From NCBI GenBank assembly GCA_947095535.1, contig OX352774.1:117245996-117309995 (forward strand): 64,000 nucleotides of DNA, written 5' to 3'. Origin of the DNA: Poecilobothrus nobilitatus. Lineage: Eukaryota; Arthropoda; Insecta; Diptera; Dolichopodidae. The notes under the pieces were generated by a model. The model was not told the origin of the DNA. It saw nothing but the letters and a program-made list of their open reading frames with translations, and ran no database searches. Position numbers and translations under genes: made by a program. Below are positions 31,641-44,619 of the stretch, in pieces; positions within the stretch are counted from its first letter, which is position 1; each line of letters opens with the position of its first letter.

Positions 31641-32084
31641 GCCTCTCAAAATTCTAGAAAAGTCTATTTTCACATTTTTTCTTATTATATGAAATTTTCA
31701 AATTTTTGTGCAAGTCACAATAATTCTAAACAGTTTGTATTGCCTTTTGGAAATGTGAGCTTTTAAAAACAGTTGATTTACATTCTACCTTGTTTCTTTG
31801 TAATAATAAATTATTTGTTCGGTGTAGTTTTTGTTACATTTTTTTATTTGTTTTCTATCTTCTTCTTTCTTATTATATGCGATCGTTGTTTTTCTTTTTG
31901 AAATTTATTTATTTATATATATACTGTCATGTATCCTTATTCATGTGCCATAAAAAGTTTTATTATTTACTCAAAATCCCCTTCTTTCCGGTAGTTTAAG
32001 TTGTTAAAATACGTATGTTTTTGCTAGTGTACACGCAATCGCGTAGGATATGCTACATTATTAGTTTGCTTGGACAGAAACTGC

Positions 32085-32280
32085 TGTGAAGATGTTGGTT
32101 CTTTTGCAACGTTTCTCGGTTAATTCTATAGCTTTTTTTAATACTGTCAATTCCTGTAAAGACGAAGTGTTCTTTCTCAATGTATCCCACCTTAAGTTTT
32201 TCGTTTAGGCTTATTACTGCAAACCCAGTCCATTTGAGTTTTTTGAAGCATCTGTGAAGATGCCTAAAGTTCTGCCTTGA
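32085..32280 (-). pseudogene. RNase H domain relic of an I-like LINE
   Basis: Minus-strand frames give IFTDASKNSNG (first catalytic Asp), GFAVISLNEKL, and AIELTEKRC with NIFTAVSVQAN in the region that holds TVIFTDSLSV in the LINE at 18600. The order fits the RNase H of I-like elements (compare IYTDASKSQAGVGYAVI at residues 986-1002 there). At least two frameshifts are present and no RT is next to it. Confidence 0.65.
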
Positions 32281-32864
32281 TTGGCTTTCTATAGTTCTAT
32301 AGTTCTTGAATGACAGAACAGTTGTTCTTAATTTTTAGTTTGTAATCTATAATAAAAATTTATGAACTTTAAAACATTTGAATATTAAATCTAACTATAA
32401 GTTTCTTTTGGTAAATATTTTAAAGGATGTATCTGCTAAAAAAAAAAATATATTCATAAATATTACAATCGTAAAGCCTTTTATATTTATTTTACTGATT
32501 CCTTTGTTTTCATAATTTTTAAAAACTATTTTTATCTCCATAAAAAACTAAACTAAGAAAAATAATAATAGCACATTGCAAAAATAGCCAACTAATACAT
32601 TTATATAAAATTATCATTTGGGCTTTAGAATTGTTTTTTTTTTTTTATAATAGTTTTATTATTTGATAATATATAAAAAAAAAGAAAATATTAAACTTTT
32701 CTATGAATAGTCTGTCATACTATTCACCAAAATCGTATCCGAATACCCTAGATTCTGATTTAGATCAGGAAATAGTATGTTTTATAAAATGGTTTACCCT
32801 TTCTCCAGGAGTTTTAACTTTTAAACACTTATATCTTCTTTTAAATCAATTATTTGACAACTTG

Positions 32865-32902
32865 TCCATTGTAACAAACCTTTTCCTTTCAGATGTGGGC
32901 TT
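32865..32902 (-). other. LINE 3'-end relic
   Basis: The minus strand reads AGCCCACATCTGAAAGG followed by AAAAGG, then TTACAATGG. This matches the 3' terminal motif of the I-like LINE at 24870-24930 and of the LINE end at 52445-52475. No coding part is attached. Confidence 0.4.
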
Positions 32903-32904
32903 GT

Positions 32905-35900
32905 ATCAAATTTTACTTCTCTATAATTTTCTATTTTAATAATTTTAATTGACATTTAAAGAATTGTACATATTGCTTTTATGTATATAGAACTCAAATC
33001 TGTTAACCTGAAGGTGCTTAAGTTACATGTACATTCTATAATTAAATGTTAATTTTTTCCAACATTATTGTAATCACGATTAAAATTTTTCCAATTTTAC
33101 TAATTTTCACAATACAATTAAACATTTTTATCAAAATACATAGAATATAATTAGAATATAATATTTTTGTTCCTTATATGATAAGAATGATATATTTTTT
33201 AATCTATTTGCCAGCCATTATCTTCAAAATAAACCAAAAGTGGTCGAATCAAATTTACGATATTATCAAAATATTATTATATACTTAGTCCTTATCAACA
33301 ATACAAAAAAAAATTTTAGAGAGAGTTTTTAACAAATTCAAAAGTCAGTTAAATAGATATAACCATTCATTTAAATTGGTTAGTTCTTTTAGTTGTCCTT
33401 TTAAATGGTTTTCTTTTCTGGAATAATAATTAAAATTTAATTTGTTTCCGGGATCAGGATATAAAAATATAATTTTGTGGTTATTTATATCATAGTTTGT
33501 GAAAGATAATAAAAAAAAGTATTATTACCATAATAAAATTAAATATATATATATATATATATGTACATAAAAAAAAAAATGAATATTAAATTTTTTGTTA
33601 TTACTGTGACCAACAAACAAATAATTAAAAATTATTAAAAAAACAAAGAAAAGAATATAAAGTTGCCAAGTAATTAAAAATTTAAAAGAATTTCATTATA
33701 CTCGTATATAAGTATGTATATTACATATATTTATCCTTCAAGTATGTTTTAAGACAGTCTACTTTCTATCGTTGTTACGTACTTTAATCTAAGTTGTTCA
33801 ATTGCAAATATAAAAATGGATCATATTTAACGGTAGGAGTATGGCAAGAGTGTGCAGTTGGAATTGCAATATCGCTTGAAATACTTATTTGACTAATTGT
33901 TTCAATTCATTCATATTTTAATCTTTCATTTCTATAAATAATCTCCATATTTACACCTTTAAATGACAACTATTATTTTAACGATTGTTAAATTCCCCTT
34001 AAATATTTTTCGTTAGTATTTCCGATTAATAATCCAATATTGCTATAATTCTACTTGTAGTTGGAATCACCATAATATAATTCAACAAACATTCAGTACA
34101 AATACGGTCAAAATTGATGACATGCAGTAAAAGAATGATAAAAAAAATTATGTCTGTTTTTTTATTTTGTTAATATTGGATCATAATTTAATTTCAATTC
34201 ATATAAACCTTTTGTACATAAGTGAACTAAAAATATAAAAACGGTTCTAAATAGTACAAAATAAGGAAACTAATTTTGAAGACAATTAATTTAATTAATT
34301 TTCTTTTGTGTTTAAAGAGTTTCTTTGGTTTTAATACTGTTATCGTAATTTTATTTAATTATTACATCATTGTTTTTCAGCATTGGATTTCCTTTGTTTT
34401 TGTATCCATTTTATTAACAAAAAAAAGAAACAAAAAAAGGGAAATTCCCGAAATAAAATTAACGAATAAACGGAATTAACTTTTTTATTTAATTTTAATG
34501 TACCTAATAAAAATAATATTGGAAGAAAAAAAAAATAATTTTATTACATTTTGTATCCTAAAATATCTAATACTTAATTTAATTCTTTAATATGCTATAA
34601 AACGAAATGTGTGCCAAGGACAATTTAGAAAATAAAAATAAAAATCAAATTAAATTTTTTTTTCTAAAAAAAGACAAAATATTAAAATATTACAGATAAG
34701 TTTTAAATGTTTTTTTTTATGAAATGATAATATTATTTTGTAAATTAAATTAGTGCAAAATATGATTGTATATATAAAAATATTTTCTCTTAATAGAGGA
34801 TCCAAAAATCATTTTTAATTTCAAGTACAAAAGGTAATGTAAAAAATGTACAAAAGATGTTGTATCTAACTACCGTTTATCAATATCTTAAGTATGTAAT
34901 TTCTTGTATTGCAATATTTAAATTAAAATACTTTCATTTCATTCAAAGAATATTCCAAAAAAAATTTCTCTGAAAAAATTTCGTTTCACAGGACCTAAAT
35001 ATTGATAATTTATAATGGCATACAAAGGATGATAATCAAATTAGATGTTCATGGGGTTTATATATGAAAAAACAAGATTTGAAAAAATATCGGTTTATAA
35101 ATAGACTGTTCATAGACTGTTTGTTTTTTTACGGGGATCGGTGGAAAATTTCAAAAGTCACTCAGAAGAAATGCACGTATTTCTTCCGGATGGTGTTGGA
35201 CTTTAACCAATCAAAACCATGCTCTTTTTAAATCAAACTTTAGGTTGGGACGTTTGATACAAATTTAGGAAAAAATTACGATTATGAAGGATGGGTAAGA
35301 AAATTTGGAGGACCATTTTAAAGAAAGATGTTATTGTTTTTCTTAAACTTAAGTTTATTTGCTTTAATCTACCCTGTATTTTTGTCAGCACATCAGAGTG
35401 TTGTCAACATCAATTAAACAATAACTTTCAATAAATTCCAATAAAAAATATAAATCAATTAGAAATAAAAAAAGAATTTGTCACTTATAATATAATAATC
35501 ATACTAATATATGATTAAATAATTTAACTTTCAATAAAAGTGAAAAAAGAATTTATGACTACAATTTACAAAAAAAAAAAAAAAATTTATTGTAAGGTCA
35601 AAGTCAGGATATTAGAATACCTCATCCTTTTTTAATATTCGGTAATAATTTCAATTATAACAATTAAAATTATATTCAAATTAACCATTAATATTTCAAG
35701 AAATCAAACACATATACAAAAATAAAAAAAATAAAATATATATTTTTTAATCAATATTTTAGATAAAAAATAAAAAAAAAGATAATGAAAATTCATATCT
35801 AAGTGAAAAATCAATTGAAAATTTTATACTTTTGTAATAAAAGATAATAAAAATGACAAAAATAAACTTAAATATAGCTATATTTATATACATACATATA

Positions 35901-38640
35901 TATATATATATTTACGTATAATTTATAAATTTATTATAAATTACATTGAATCGGAAATTTTATCTTATATATTTTATTTATTATTTATTTTACATTATAT
36001 GATAATAAAAGTATGTATAATAAAATAAATTTTTAGATAATTTTTAGTTGATTTTTTTTTTCTGTAAATGAATTTTCATTTATAATATAATTGATAAAAT
36101 AATAATTGTTAAATTTTAAATAAATGTGTATTATGTTGTTGTTTGATAGGAAAAGCAACTGTTTATATATAGACTTAGATCTTTTGAACTGTTGTATATC
36201 CTTTCTCAATTACCAGCTTGCAGGTCACTTATCGCAGCGCTTCTTGGAGACAGTTAATTATCTTTAAGAAATTTCATCTATTTATATCTACTCTTTCAAT
36301 TTTTGTACATGTACCTTATGCATGCAATCCTAGAATTATATAACCAATATTAAGTTTCAGATTCATCCTATTAAGTTTCAGAAATTTCTTTGGGATCTTA
36401 CGATTTCGCTTGCTACAGAAACATTTAGTGTACAAAGATTCGAGAGTTTGAAGGTCAGAAGATAACTTTTCTTGTAAATTGATCTATTACGTGTATTGTA
36501 TAGTAAAGACATTCGTTTTATAAATATACAATAAAAATTATATAAATTGTACATTTTACCGCAAAAAAATTTAATCAATGACCCAGTACGTAATAGACGA
36601 TTTTTCCGGTAAAAGATTTCGGGTTCTCGGTCAGCTCAAAATTTTATATAAAATGTAATAATATAATGTAAACAAAATAAATGAAATAATTATATGATTT
36701 AATACTAGCACTAGAACCACACATTTTAAAACGAAAGGTTGATGTATTTTTTATTACATGATAATAGCGGGGAAACTAAATTAAATAAATAGATAAGAGA
36801 AAATAATTTTTTGGTTTAAAAATAATAAAACAAAAATAATTAAATTAATAATTTATAAATGAGGCATTAGAGCCGACTTAAAAAGGCGTCCAATCACCTT
36901 GGCTCCAATTAAAAGAAAACCCTTTGAGAGGCACTTTCAGAACGATATATATGATATATAAATATATCTATGTACAAAATAAAAAAATGAGTTTGATTTG
37001 AATATGTTCGAAATGAAGACGACATATCCAAATTTTGTATTTTAGAATTAAAGTATTGGGGTCTCCTTGTCAAACAACCACTGAAACAAAAATATTTAAT
37101 GATAAAAATTATGCTTATAGTTAATTTATTGAAAAAAAGATAGCTTTCAAGACCATGGTGGAAAATTATAATGATGTTTTCTTATTAAATAAAAAAAAAT
37201 TTTATGAAATATCAATAAGATAAATATTATAATAAATATTTGCTATTTGACAAAAAAAAATGCATTACTCATTGGTAATTGTTTATTCAAATATATGTCG
37301 ATAAAAAATTAAAAAGTTGCACTTATCTTGTCTAAATATAATATTTTTAAAAAGAAAATTTATATTAAATAAAATAACCTTTGGAATTCTGCGTATATCC
37401 TTTACAATTCTAAGTTCCCTCCAAAGTCAGAATCTCGCAAATACATGTATATAAATACTCAGGAAAAATACTGTACTTTCGAATCCAACCCTTAATGCAC
37501 AAAACCAAATATTTTAAAAAACAGAATTTTAAATATGCACTTCCGGCCTTTTGCCTAAAATTTTTTACATCAGAGATATATTCTCTTTCCTATAGAATCC
37601 ACCCGAATTTAAGAATCTGACATACTCATAAAAATATCATATATAAAAAAGGGAATACCCTGATTTTGAATCCAACTCTAAACTCTTCCCTAATTAAATT
37701 TTTTAAAACCATTTTACAACACATGCATATTAGGAATATGGCTTTATGACTAATATGAAAAGTTCTTAATGCGATATTCATTGAGCCTATGTTTTTATGA
37801 CCCCGCAACGGTTTGTCATTCATCAACACTGATGTTAAAATCAAAAAAATATTCAAGTTCTTAATTTCTCTCAAATAACGAATATGTAAACGGGATTTGT
37901 TTATTAAAAAATCAGGATTGTCTCTTTTTCCGGAATATGTGTATATACAAAGTAAAATTGATTTAAAATTACTTAATTCATACTTTTAGAGAGTAAATTC
38001 CCAAAAATTAATTAATTAGTAAACAAGTAATTGATATTATGTTTTTTATTGATAAAGTAAAAATAAATTATGGCATTAATGCTCCATCAATTCTGGTCTT
38101 AATACCAAATGTCCATAATTTTTGTATAGTAACTTCCATATAAAATGGAAATAAAAAAATATAGCCTTATTTCATTCCCCGATTCAAAATACTAATTCAG
38201 CATTCTAAGTACTAAATTTGTTCATTTATTCTTTAATACTTTATCCATAACTCAAAAAAAAAATTTATAATATCTTATAAATAACTCTTACGGAAATATA
38301 ACAAAACTTCTTATTTAAATATTTTTAAAAATAATTAAATTTAACATTTTTGTAAGTTCTTTTAAGATGTTAAGAGCTAACTTATAATTTTCTATATATA
38401 TTTCTAAAATTCTATAAAGTTATCTTAACATTAAATTATTTTATTAAATAATTAAATAAAAAATTTTTAAACTCTAATATAATAAAATATTTTTATTTTA
38501 AAATCTCACATATTTTGTTGGACAAAAATCATAATTTTCTACGCCAATAAAATTTAATTTTTAATATTTCATCCCAAATATCCATTTCCTATGATTTGTT
38601 TGTTTGTTACGATCTCTACAGCAAACGTGCTACTAATAAA
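32905..38640. other. Long AT-rich stretch without supportable genes
   Basis: There are 5.7 kb of AT-rich DNA with simple repeats (TA runs at 33544-33563 and 35900-35915) and no recognised coding or RNA motif. A less AT-rich patch at 36860-36945 has no visible function. Confidence 0.4.
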
Positions 38641-38642
38641 AA

Positions 38643-39842
38643 AACGAGGAAGAGTGCAGTAGAGTAGACTGTGTCAACTCTGGGATTCCCGTATGAACGT
38701 AATATATCCTGTTTCTATAAAACTTGACCATCTTTTAAAAACATTCAGATGTTTTAGTACCGAACTACAGAGATATATTTATGTAAATTGTGGAGTTGTA
38801 TGACAGCTACCCGAATCTATTGCGCCTAGCTTCATTAAGTTCCAAGAAATGCAAGAAACCTGAACCGGCTGCTTTAGACCAATCAAATTTTACAAAAGTT
38901 TTTGGCATGCAAATCGACACTTTTTCACTAAATTTAAGATAGCTAGCTTCAACAGACACTGAGTTATTTTCATTTAAAAAGACAAATTGTATGGCAACTT
39001 TCCGAATCTGAAATATCATCATAACCAAATTTTGCATAAGTTGTTGCCATAAAACTTGATCATCATTCGCAAATTGTCAGGTTCCTAGCTTCAATAAACA
39101 CTGAGTTATTTTCATTTAAAAAGAGAAGTTGTATGGCAGCTACCCGAACCCGTCGAACCACCACAACCAAATTTTGCAGAAGTTGTTGCCATAAAACTTG
39201 ATCATCATTCGCAAAATGTCAGGTTCCTAACTTCAATAAACACTGAGTTATTCTCATTTAAACGGATAAGTTGTATGGCAGCTACTCGAACCCATAACAC
39301 CAGCTCAACCAAATTTTGCATAAGTTGTTGCCATAAAACTTGATCATCATTCGCAAAATGTCAGGTTCCTAGCTTTAATAAACACTGAGTTATTTTCATT
39401 TAAAAAGAGAAGTTGTATGGCAGCTACCCGAATCCGTCGTACCACCACAACCAATTTTTACAGAAGTTGTTGCCATAAAACTTGATCATCATTTGCAAAA
39501 ATTTCAGAAACGTAGCTTGAATAGATACTGAGTTATTTCTATATAAAGATAGAAGTTGTATGGCAGCTACTCGATCCCGCCGACCGAAAATGTTGGATTT
39601 AAATAGCAAAACTAACAATTTTGCAAAAGTAACGTAAAAAAAATTTCAGCCTCCTAGCTCCTTTATTTTTTGAGTTATCGTGCGGACGGACGGACGGACG
39701 GACGTACATGGCTTAATTGACTCAGAATTCGATTCTGAGCCGATCCATACCTTTGACACTATATCTAGCTCGACTCCTTTAAGGTGTCAGAAACGTAATG
39801 GCAAATTTATTATACCCTTGAACATAGTTCATACGGGTATAG
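38643..39842 (-). mobile_element. DINE-like element, subfamily A, copy 3
   Basis: This is a complete copy in minus orientation. The 5' end is at about 39842 (ATACCCGTATGAAC), followed by GTCCGTCCG repeats and the body with three to four partial tandem units. The 3' subterminal inverse (CCCGTATGAAC on the plus strand near 38688) and the hairpin end CAGTAGAGTAGACTG lie at 38655-38674. It is nearly the same at both termini as copy 1. Confidence 0.75.
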
Positions 39843-40238
39843 TAAAACAAAACTTTCAAAATGTAAAAATAGAAATTTTTATTATACAATCCGAAAACAA
39901 TAATTTTTCTTTTAAAATAATAATAGGGATCTTTTATCATATAATTGGAATTTAAATTCATATAAACTAGAAGAATTTTTGTTTAAGTACTTAAAGTTTG
40001 TAATAAAATTTAAAATTACACTCTCATAACTATAAACACAATGGAATATAAATTTTATTTAAATATTTATCAAATTGATCGTAAAAAAAAAATTAAAAAA
40101 AAAAAATAGACAAGAATATTGCCACGGTCTTTTAAATATTATGAATATTCATTTAATCTTTTTAGAATTTTTAACAAATGCAATTTTATTTAAATTTTCA
40201 TCTTACCTTGACGTCATAATTCTTGATACTAACGATGA

Positions 40239-41544
40239 TGACGTGAAATAAGGCCAAGCGAAATAAAGCGCTGGTTGTTATTTCACATTTAATAAAAAAG
40301 AACATTTCGGAGTGTTATTTCTTACCGTTATTGAGAAATTAGACAGTGAAAAATGAGATATAAAGATTGGGTGATTATTTCTCTTTCAATTTAATATACG
40401 ACTTTTATAAGAAATAAAGTCTCGGTATGTTATTTCTCAATTACTATGAGTATTACAAAAGTGGAATTATTAACTAACTTAAAAAAAGAAATAATATATT
40501 GCCGTTTTCCGGAGCGTAGCTAGTACATAATATTATGTATATAAAATTTAATAAAAAACAAGTCAGAATTTAAACAAACGGATATTTAAGGCGCACGTTT
40601 TTAAAAAGACAACACAAACTGCTTAGAATTGTGACTTGCACCAAAATTTAACAATTTTCTTTTGATTACAAATAATAAGAAAAATCTGAAAAATAATGAG
40701 ACACTTTCATTCATTTTAAGGGAACTGTACATAATTAAGGAAAACCATTCCACATGTAAAATTATAAAGTTAAGTTTAAATTTATGCCTTTTATTTGTAC
40801 AGGTGCCTAAGTTACAGGTTTTTAAAAATAACAAAATTTCTTTAGCCCAAATAGTCCTTGGTAAAAAGATTTCTGTGGGAGGTAGTAAAACAAAATTTCT
40901 GAGACAACTTACACTAATTCTAAAGATCTTTCTTCTCTTAAAATTTTAAGGTTCTAACTAAAAGCGTGTTAGAGTTATATGAACCGAGAAAAATTTTGTA
41001 AATTTTGTCTTCACATTGGTAGAAGTTCTTTCTTATCTCAAAATTTCAAATCCCTATCTAAAAGTATGCCGGAGATATGAAGGGAAAAAATTGTGCAAAA
41101 TTTGGTTTTCACATAGCGGTAAATTTAAATACTAAATTGAAAAAAAATTGAATATTTTTGATTTTGATAGGTAAATTAAAGTCCTATCGAATGGCATTTT
41201 AAAATATAAAAAATGTTAAGCATTGAGATATATATATTTAAAAATAGGGCTTTTTCAAAGTTTGAGGGGCTGTAGCTTCGTAATGCATGGGACTACATAC
41301 AAAAGTTGTTCTACAACATTGATTTTTTTAGGTGACCTTTATTTCTCAAAAAGTCGTAGATTAAATTGAAAGAGAAATAACATGCGGGACTTTATTTCTC
41401 ATAGAAGCCGTAGATTAAATTCAAAAAGAAATATATCCCCTGTCGTTTTTTCTCAGTTACTATGAGAAATAAGACTCTGTGGTGTTATTTTTTATTTATT
41501 TTGCAGAGCTTTATTTCGCAGGGGATTATTTCATGTCACCATTT
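40239..41544. mobile_element. Element with long imperfect terminal inverted repeats
   Basis: The left arm (from TGACGTGAAATAAGG at 40239) is matched inversely by the right arm (ending CCTGCGAAATAAAG.. read on the minus strand, outer end TGACATGAAATAA at about 41538). Both arms carry several 'gagaaataa' sub-repeats over about 200 bp. The 7-mer ACGATGA occurs at both outer edges (40232-40238 and 41545-41551), a candidate target-site duplication, though on the right it is six bases away from the visible inverted repeat. A DINE-like D fragment sits inside. No transposase is seen. Confidence 0.5.
40790..41335 (-). mobile_element. DINE-like element, subfamily D, copy 4 (nested)
   Basis: The plus strand carries the inverse of the D family text: 'gtgcctaagttacaggtttttaaaaata', 'cttttagaattaat'-type inverse, and 'tttttcaaagtttgaggggctgtagcttcgtaatgc' with 'aaagttgttctacaacattgattttttta'. 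It lies between the arms of the inverted-repeat element at 40239-41544. Confidence 0.5.
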
Positions 41545-42532
41545 ACGATGAATTGAATGAGTTGAAAATTTTTTGTTTATTTTTTCTTTGTATTAAATGG
41601 CGCCAATCAGAACGCCTGATAATAATAGTCAATAAATGGAAATAAAATCAATAATTTTTAAAACTAAGTTGTATAAAAATGTACATAGAATTTTTTTTAA
41701 ATTTTAAGAAAGTTTTATAAATAATGCCAATATTACTTTTATTTTTTTTCCACTATTCTTAGAAAATGATTCTCTATTAAACGGAAACAGGAAATTATTT
41801 TGATTTAAACTGAATTGCAATCATTGAAATGAACTGAATTGCAATCATTCATAACCAGATGTTCAAGAAGGGCGAACATTTCTAAAATAAATGAAATTTT
41901 TTTAAATTTGAATTTTTTATGTAAAATTATAAATATATAATATTGATTTTCATTTACGATTTTTCAATAATAATTTAAAGAAATTAGATTTTCTTTTATT
42001 ATGATTTTCATAAAAGATTTTTTTAATTCTGAAACCTTTTTAATCTGACCCCAAAAAGATTTATTTTTTCCTAGCCTAAATTATTATTTTTTGTAGCTGC
42101 AGCACTTCAGCGCGAATTTTAGTGTCTGCATTTTAAACTTACATTTCACAAAAATGAAAATGGTGCAGCATTCAATGCATCAAAGCCAAATTTGCAAAAT
42201 CTAAGTGCATCCGCAAAATCTAGTACTCTTTCATTTTAATAGATATTATGTAGTTCCATTTAATTGTTGGGGGCATCGTTGTACAAAATTGGTTACAAGA
42301 TCGTAGTGCTTCTTACGATTTCAATGTTTCAATGATTGCTTAACGGGAGTTTGGGAGATTAACGGTATTTTGATTGCTTTGTTGTTGAAATATGGTTGTA
42401 ACAAAAACAATTAGAAAGGATTTTATAGTTGCTTAAAAAGTCAGGATTTCAATAATTTGTTTAGCAGGGTTTTGTAACTAGAATTAATTTTTAATTATGA
42501 TAAATTATGAAAATTATTTAATTTCATTTATA

Positions 42533-43026
42533 ACGATGAAGAGTGCAGTAGAGTAGACTGTATCAACTCTGGGATACCCGTTTGAAGGTAATACATCCTC
42601 TTTCTATAAAACTTTATCATCTTTTAAAAACTTTACTCCACAAGTACAACCAAAATTTGCAGAAGTTGTTGCCATAAAACTTGATCATTATTTGCCAAAT
42701 TTGAGATACCTTCAATAGATACTGCGTTATTTCTATATAAAAAAAAATAAGTTGTATGGCAGCTACTTGACCCCGGCGTACGAAAGTGCTGCATTTAAAG
42801 AGCGAAACTAACAATTTTTCAAAAGTGACGTAAAAAAATTTCAGCCTCCTAGCTCCTTTATTTTTTGAGTTATCGTGCGGACGGACGTGCGTGGCTTAAT
42901 CGACTCAGAATTTGATTCTGAGCCGATCCGTACCTTTGACACTATATCTAGCTTGACTCCTTTAAGGTGTCACAAATGTAATGGCAAATTTATTATACCC
43001 TTGAACATAGTTCATACGGGTATAAT
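42533..43026 (-). mobile_element. DINE-like element, subfamily A, copy 4 (short form)
   Basis: Both termini are present: the 5' end at about 43026 (TATACCCGTATGAAC) and the 3' hairpin end at 42545-42562, with a changed 3' subterminal repeat (CCCGTTTGAAG). The body has only one copy of the internal unit, so the element is about 490 bp long against 1.2-1.7 kb for copies 1 and 3. Confidence 0.75.
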
Positions 43027-43884
43027 AAATTATATATGCGCCATTATTTAATATTGTCTATTATTTTGATTTAAATGTTTGTATTTTGACGCATTTGGAT
43101 TTCGAAAGTTTAGATTTTGAGGCTTTTGAATTTCGAAAGTTTGGATCAAAATCGCTTTTGCGTTTTGAAAGTTTGTACTTTAAATTTGGCTTTTGTAGAA
43201 CATCCTAGAAATCTTTAATTTACACATTCATTCTTAATTAAATTATTTAGAAAAAAAAGGATATTTTTATTTAGTCATTTAAATTACATAAAATTTAATA
43301 TTAATTATTAATATTATGAGGTAAATAATAAATGTAATATAATAATAAAAACTATAGTAATTCAATTTCAGTAAAACGATATAACCGTTTATATTTAATT
43401 TATTATTTAAAAAAAGGAAAAAAAAAAACAAATATTTTAGAATTCGATTATACCATAATTTTATTACATTTATATTTAATATATAATATGTACATGATAT
43501 ATTCAAAAATGTAAAACTTTATTGTGGTTTCACAAATATTAAAAGAGCGGCGCAGAAGTTTCTCGCCATCAAAATAAAACAAAGAAAACCATATTAAAAA
43601 TAAAATATCTGAATTTCAACGAATTAAAATTTTTGCCACAAAATATGCAATATTTTAATTTTTTTTTTTTTGCTTTGATATTTAGTTTATTATGGACATA
43701 ACTGGATACTTGATGTCTTCAATCCTATAATTGAGTGAAAGTATATATAAATGTAGATAATTAAATTATAAATCAAAATTAAATGAAATGTTATATTTAA
43801 TTATACTTAATTAGTTTTCAAGCGTTATGGCAATTAAATTATAAAATAACCATATTCAAATATTTTAAAATTTATAATAAAAAC

Positions 43885-44463
43885 ATTATCGATGAAAGAG
43901 TAAAAATTTTAGCATATCAAACTCTTGTTAGACCTCTGATCTCATATGCTGGACCCATTTGGTTCAACATAAGTGCAAGTCTAATGGAGAAAATAAGAAA
44001 ATTTTAACGAAAATGCATAAGAGCCTGCGTAAACCTACACAGAAAACTAGAAACGGATTACAAGCAGTTTTACTCCAATAAATGTTTGTACCGTAAAGCA
44101 AATATAATCAGATTCGACAATTAATTTTTTAATAAAAATTGTTCGCAATCACTTTGAAAGATCTCTTAACACAAATGAACATGGTCTAATATAAAAAAAT
44201 TTTATTACCACAATGAAGACTATATTAAAAATAGTTTAAAAACGGGTTTTATTGCTCCCGAACATTTTATATATCTGGAATCTAAGGGGTATATTCAAAA
44301 CCACGAACATGTCCCGCTATTATATTACTATAATAGACGGGCCACATGCAAGTGCATAGAATATAACCCAAACAACATTAAGACTAGTTTGTTAAAATAT
44401 GATATGTTTATTCCTGAAAAGGACAAACGTTTACCTAAGAATTATTGGTGGTTGGATACCTAG
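43885..44463 (+). pseudogene. LINE ORF2 C-terminal part (YWWL-ending family), copy 1
   Basis: The frames read LAYQTLVRPLISYAGPIWF, RKCIRACVNL, KANIIRFDN, then after a frame break GFIAPEHFIYLESKGYIQ, VPLLYYYNRR and ending KNYWWLDT before the stop at 44461-44463. The first part is the post-RT (thumb) region typical of non-LTR elements. The ending recurs in the copies at 51505 and 60676. The family is not named from sequence. At least one stop (after EKIRKF) and one frameshift are present. Confidence 0.75.
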
Positions 44464-44619
44464 TGAAATGTATAATTAATAGTTTTTTTTTGTTGTTAAA
44501 AAATTAATAATAGGATTAGGTTTATATTAAGTTAGTTAGATGTAGATTTAGTTTTAGTTTAAGTAGTATAAGTTTTAATTTAATATAAGGTTTAAATAAA
44601 ATAAAAATGGAAACAAATT

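Noticed and set aside
32703..32939. 78-codon open frame on the plus strand
   Set aside because: It overlaps a minus-strand LINE 3' end motif at 32865-32902 and shows no protein motif.
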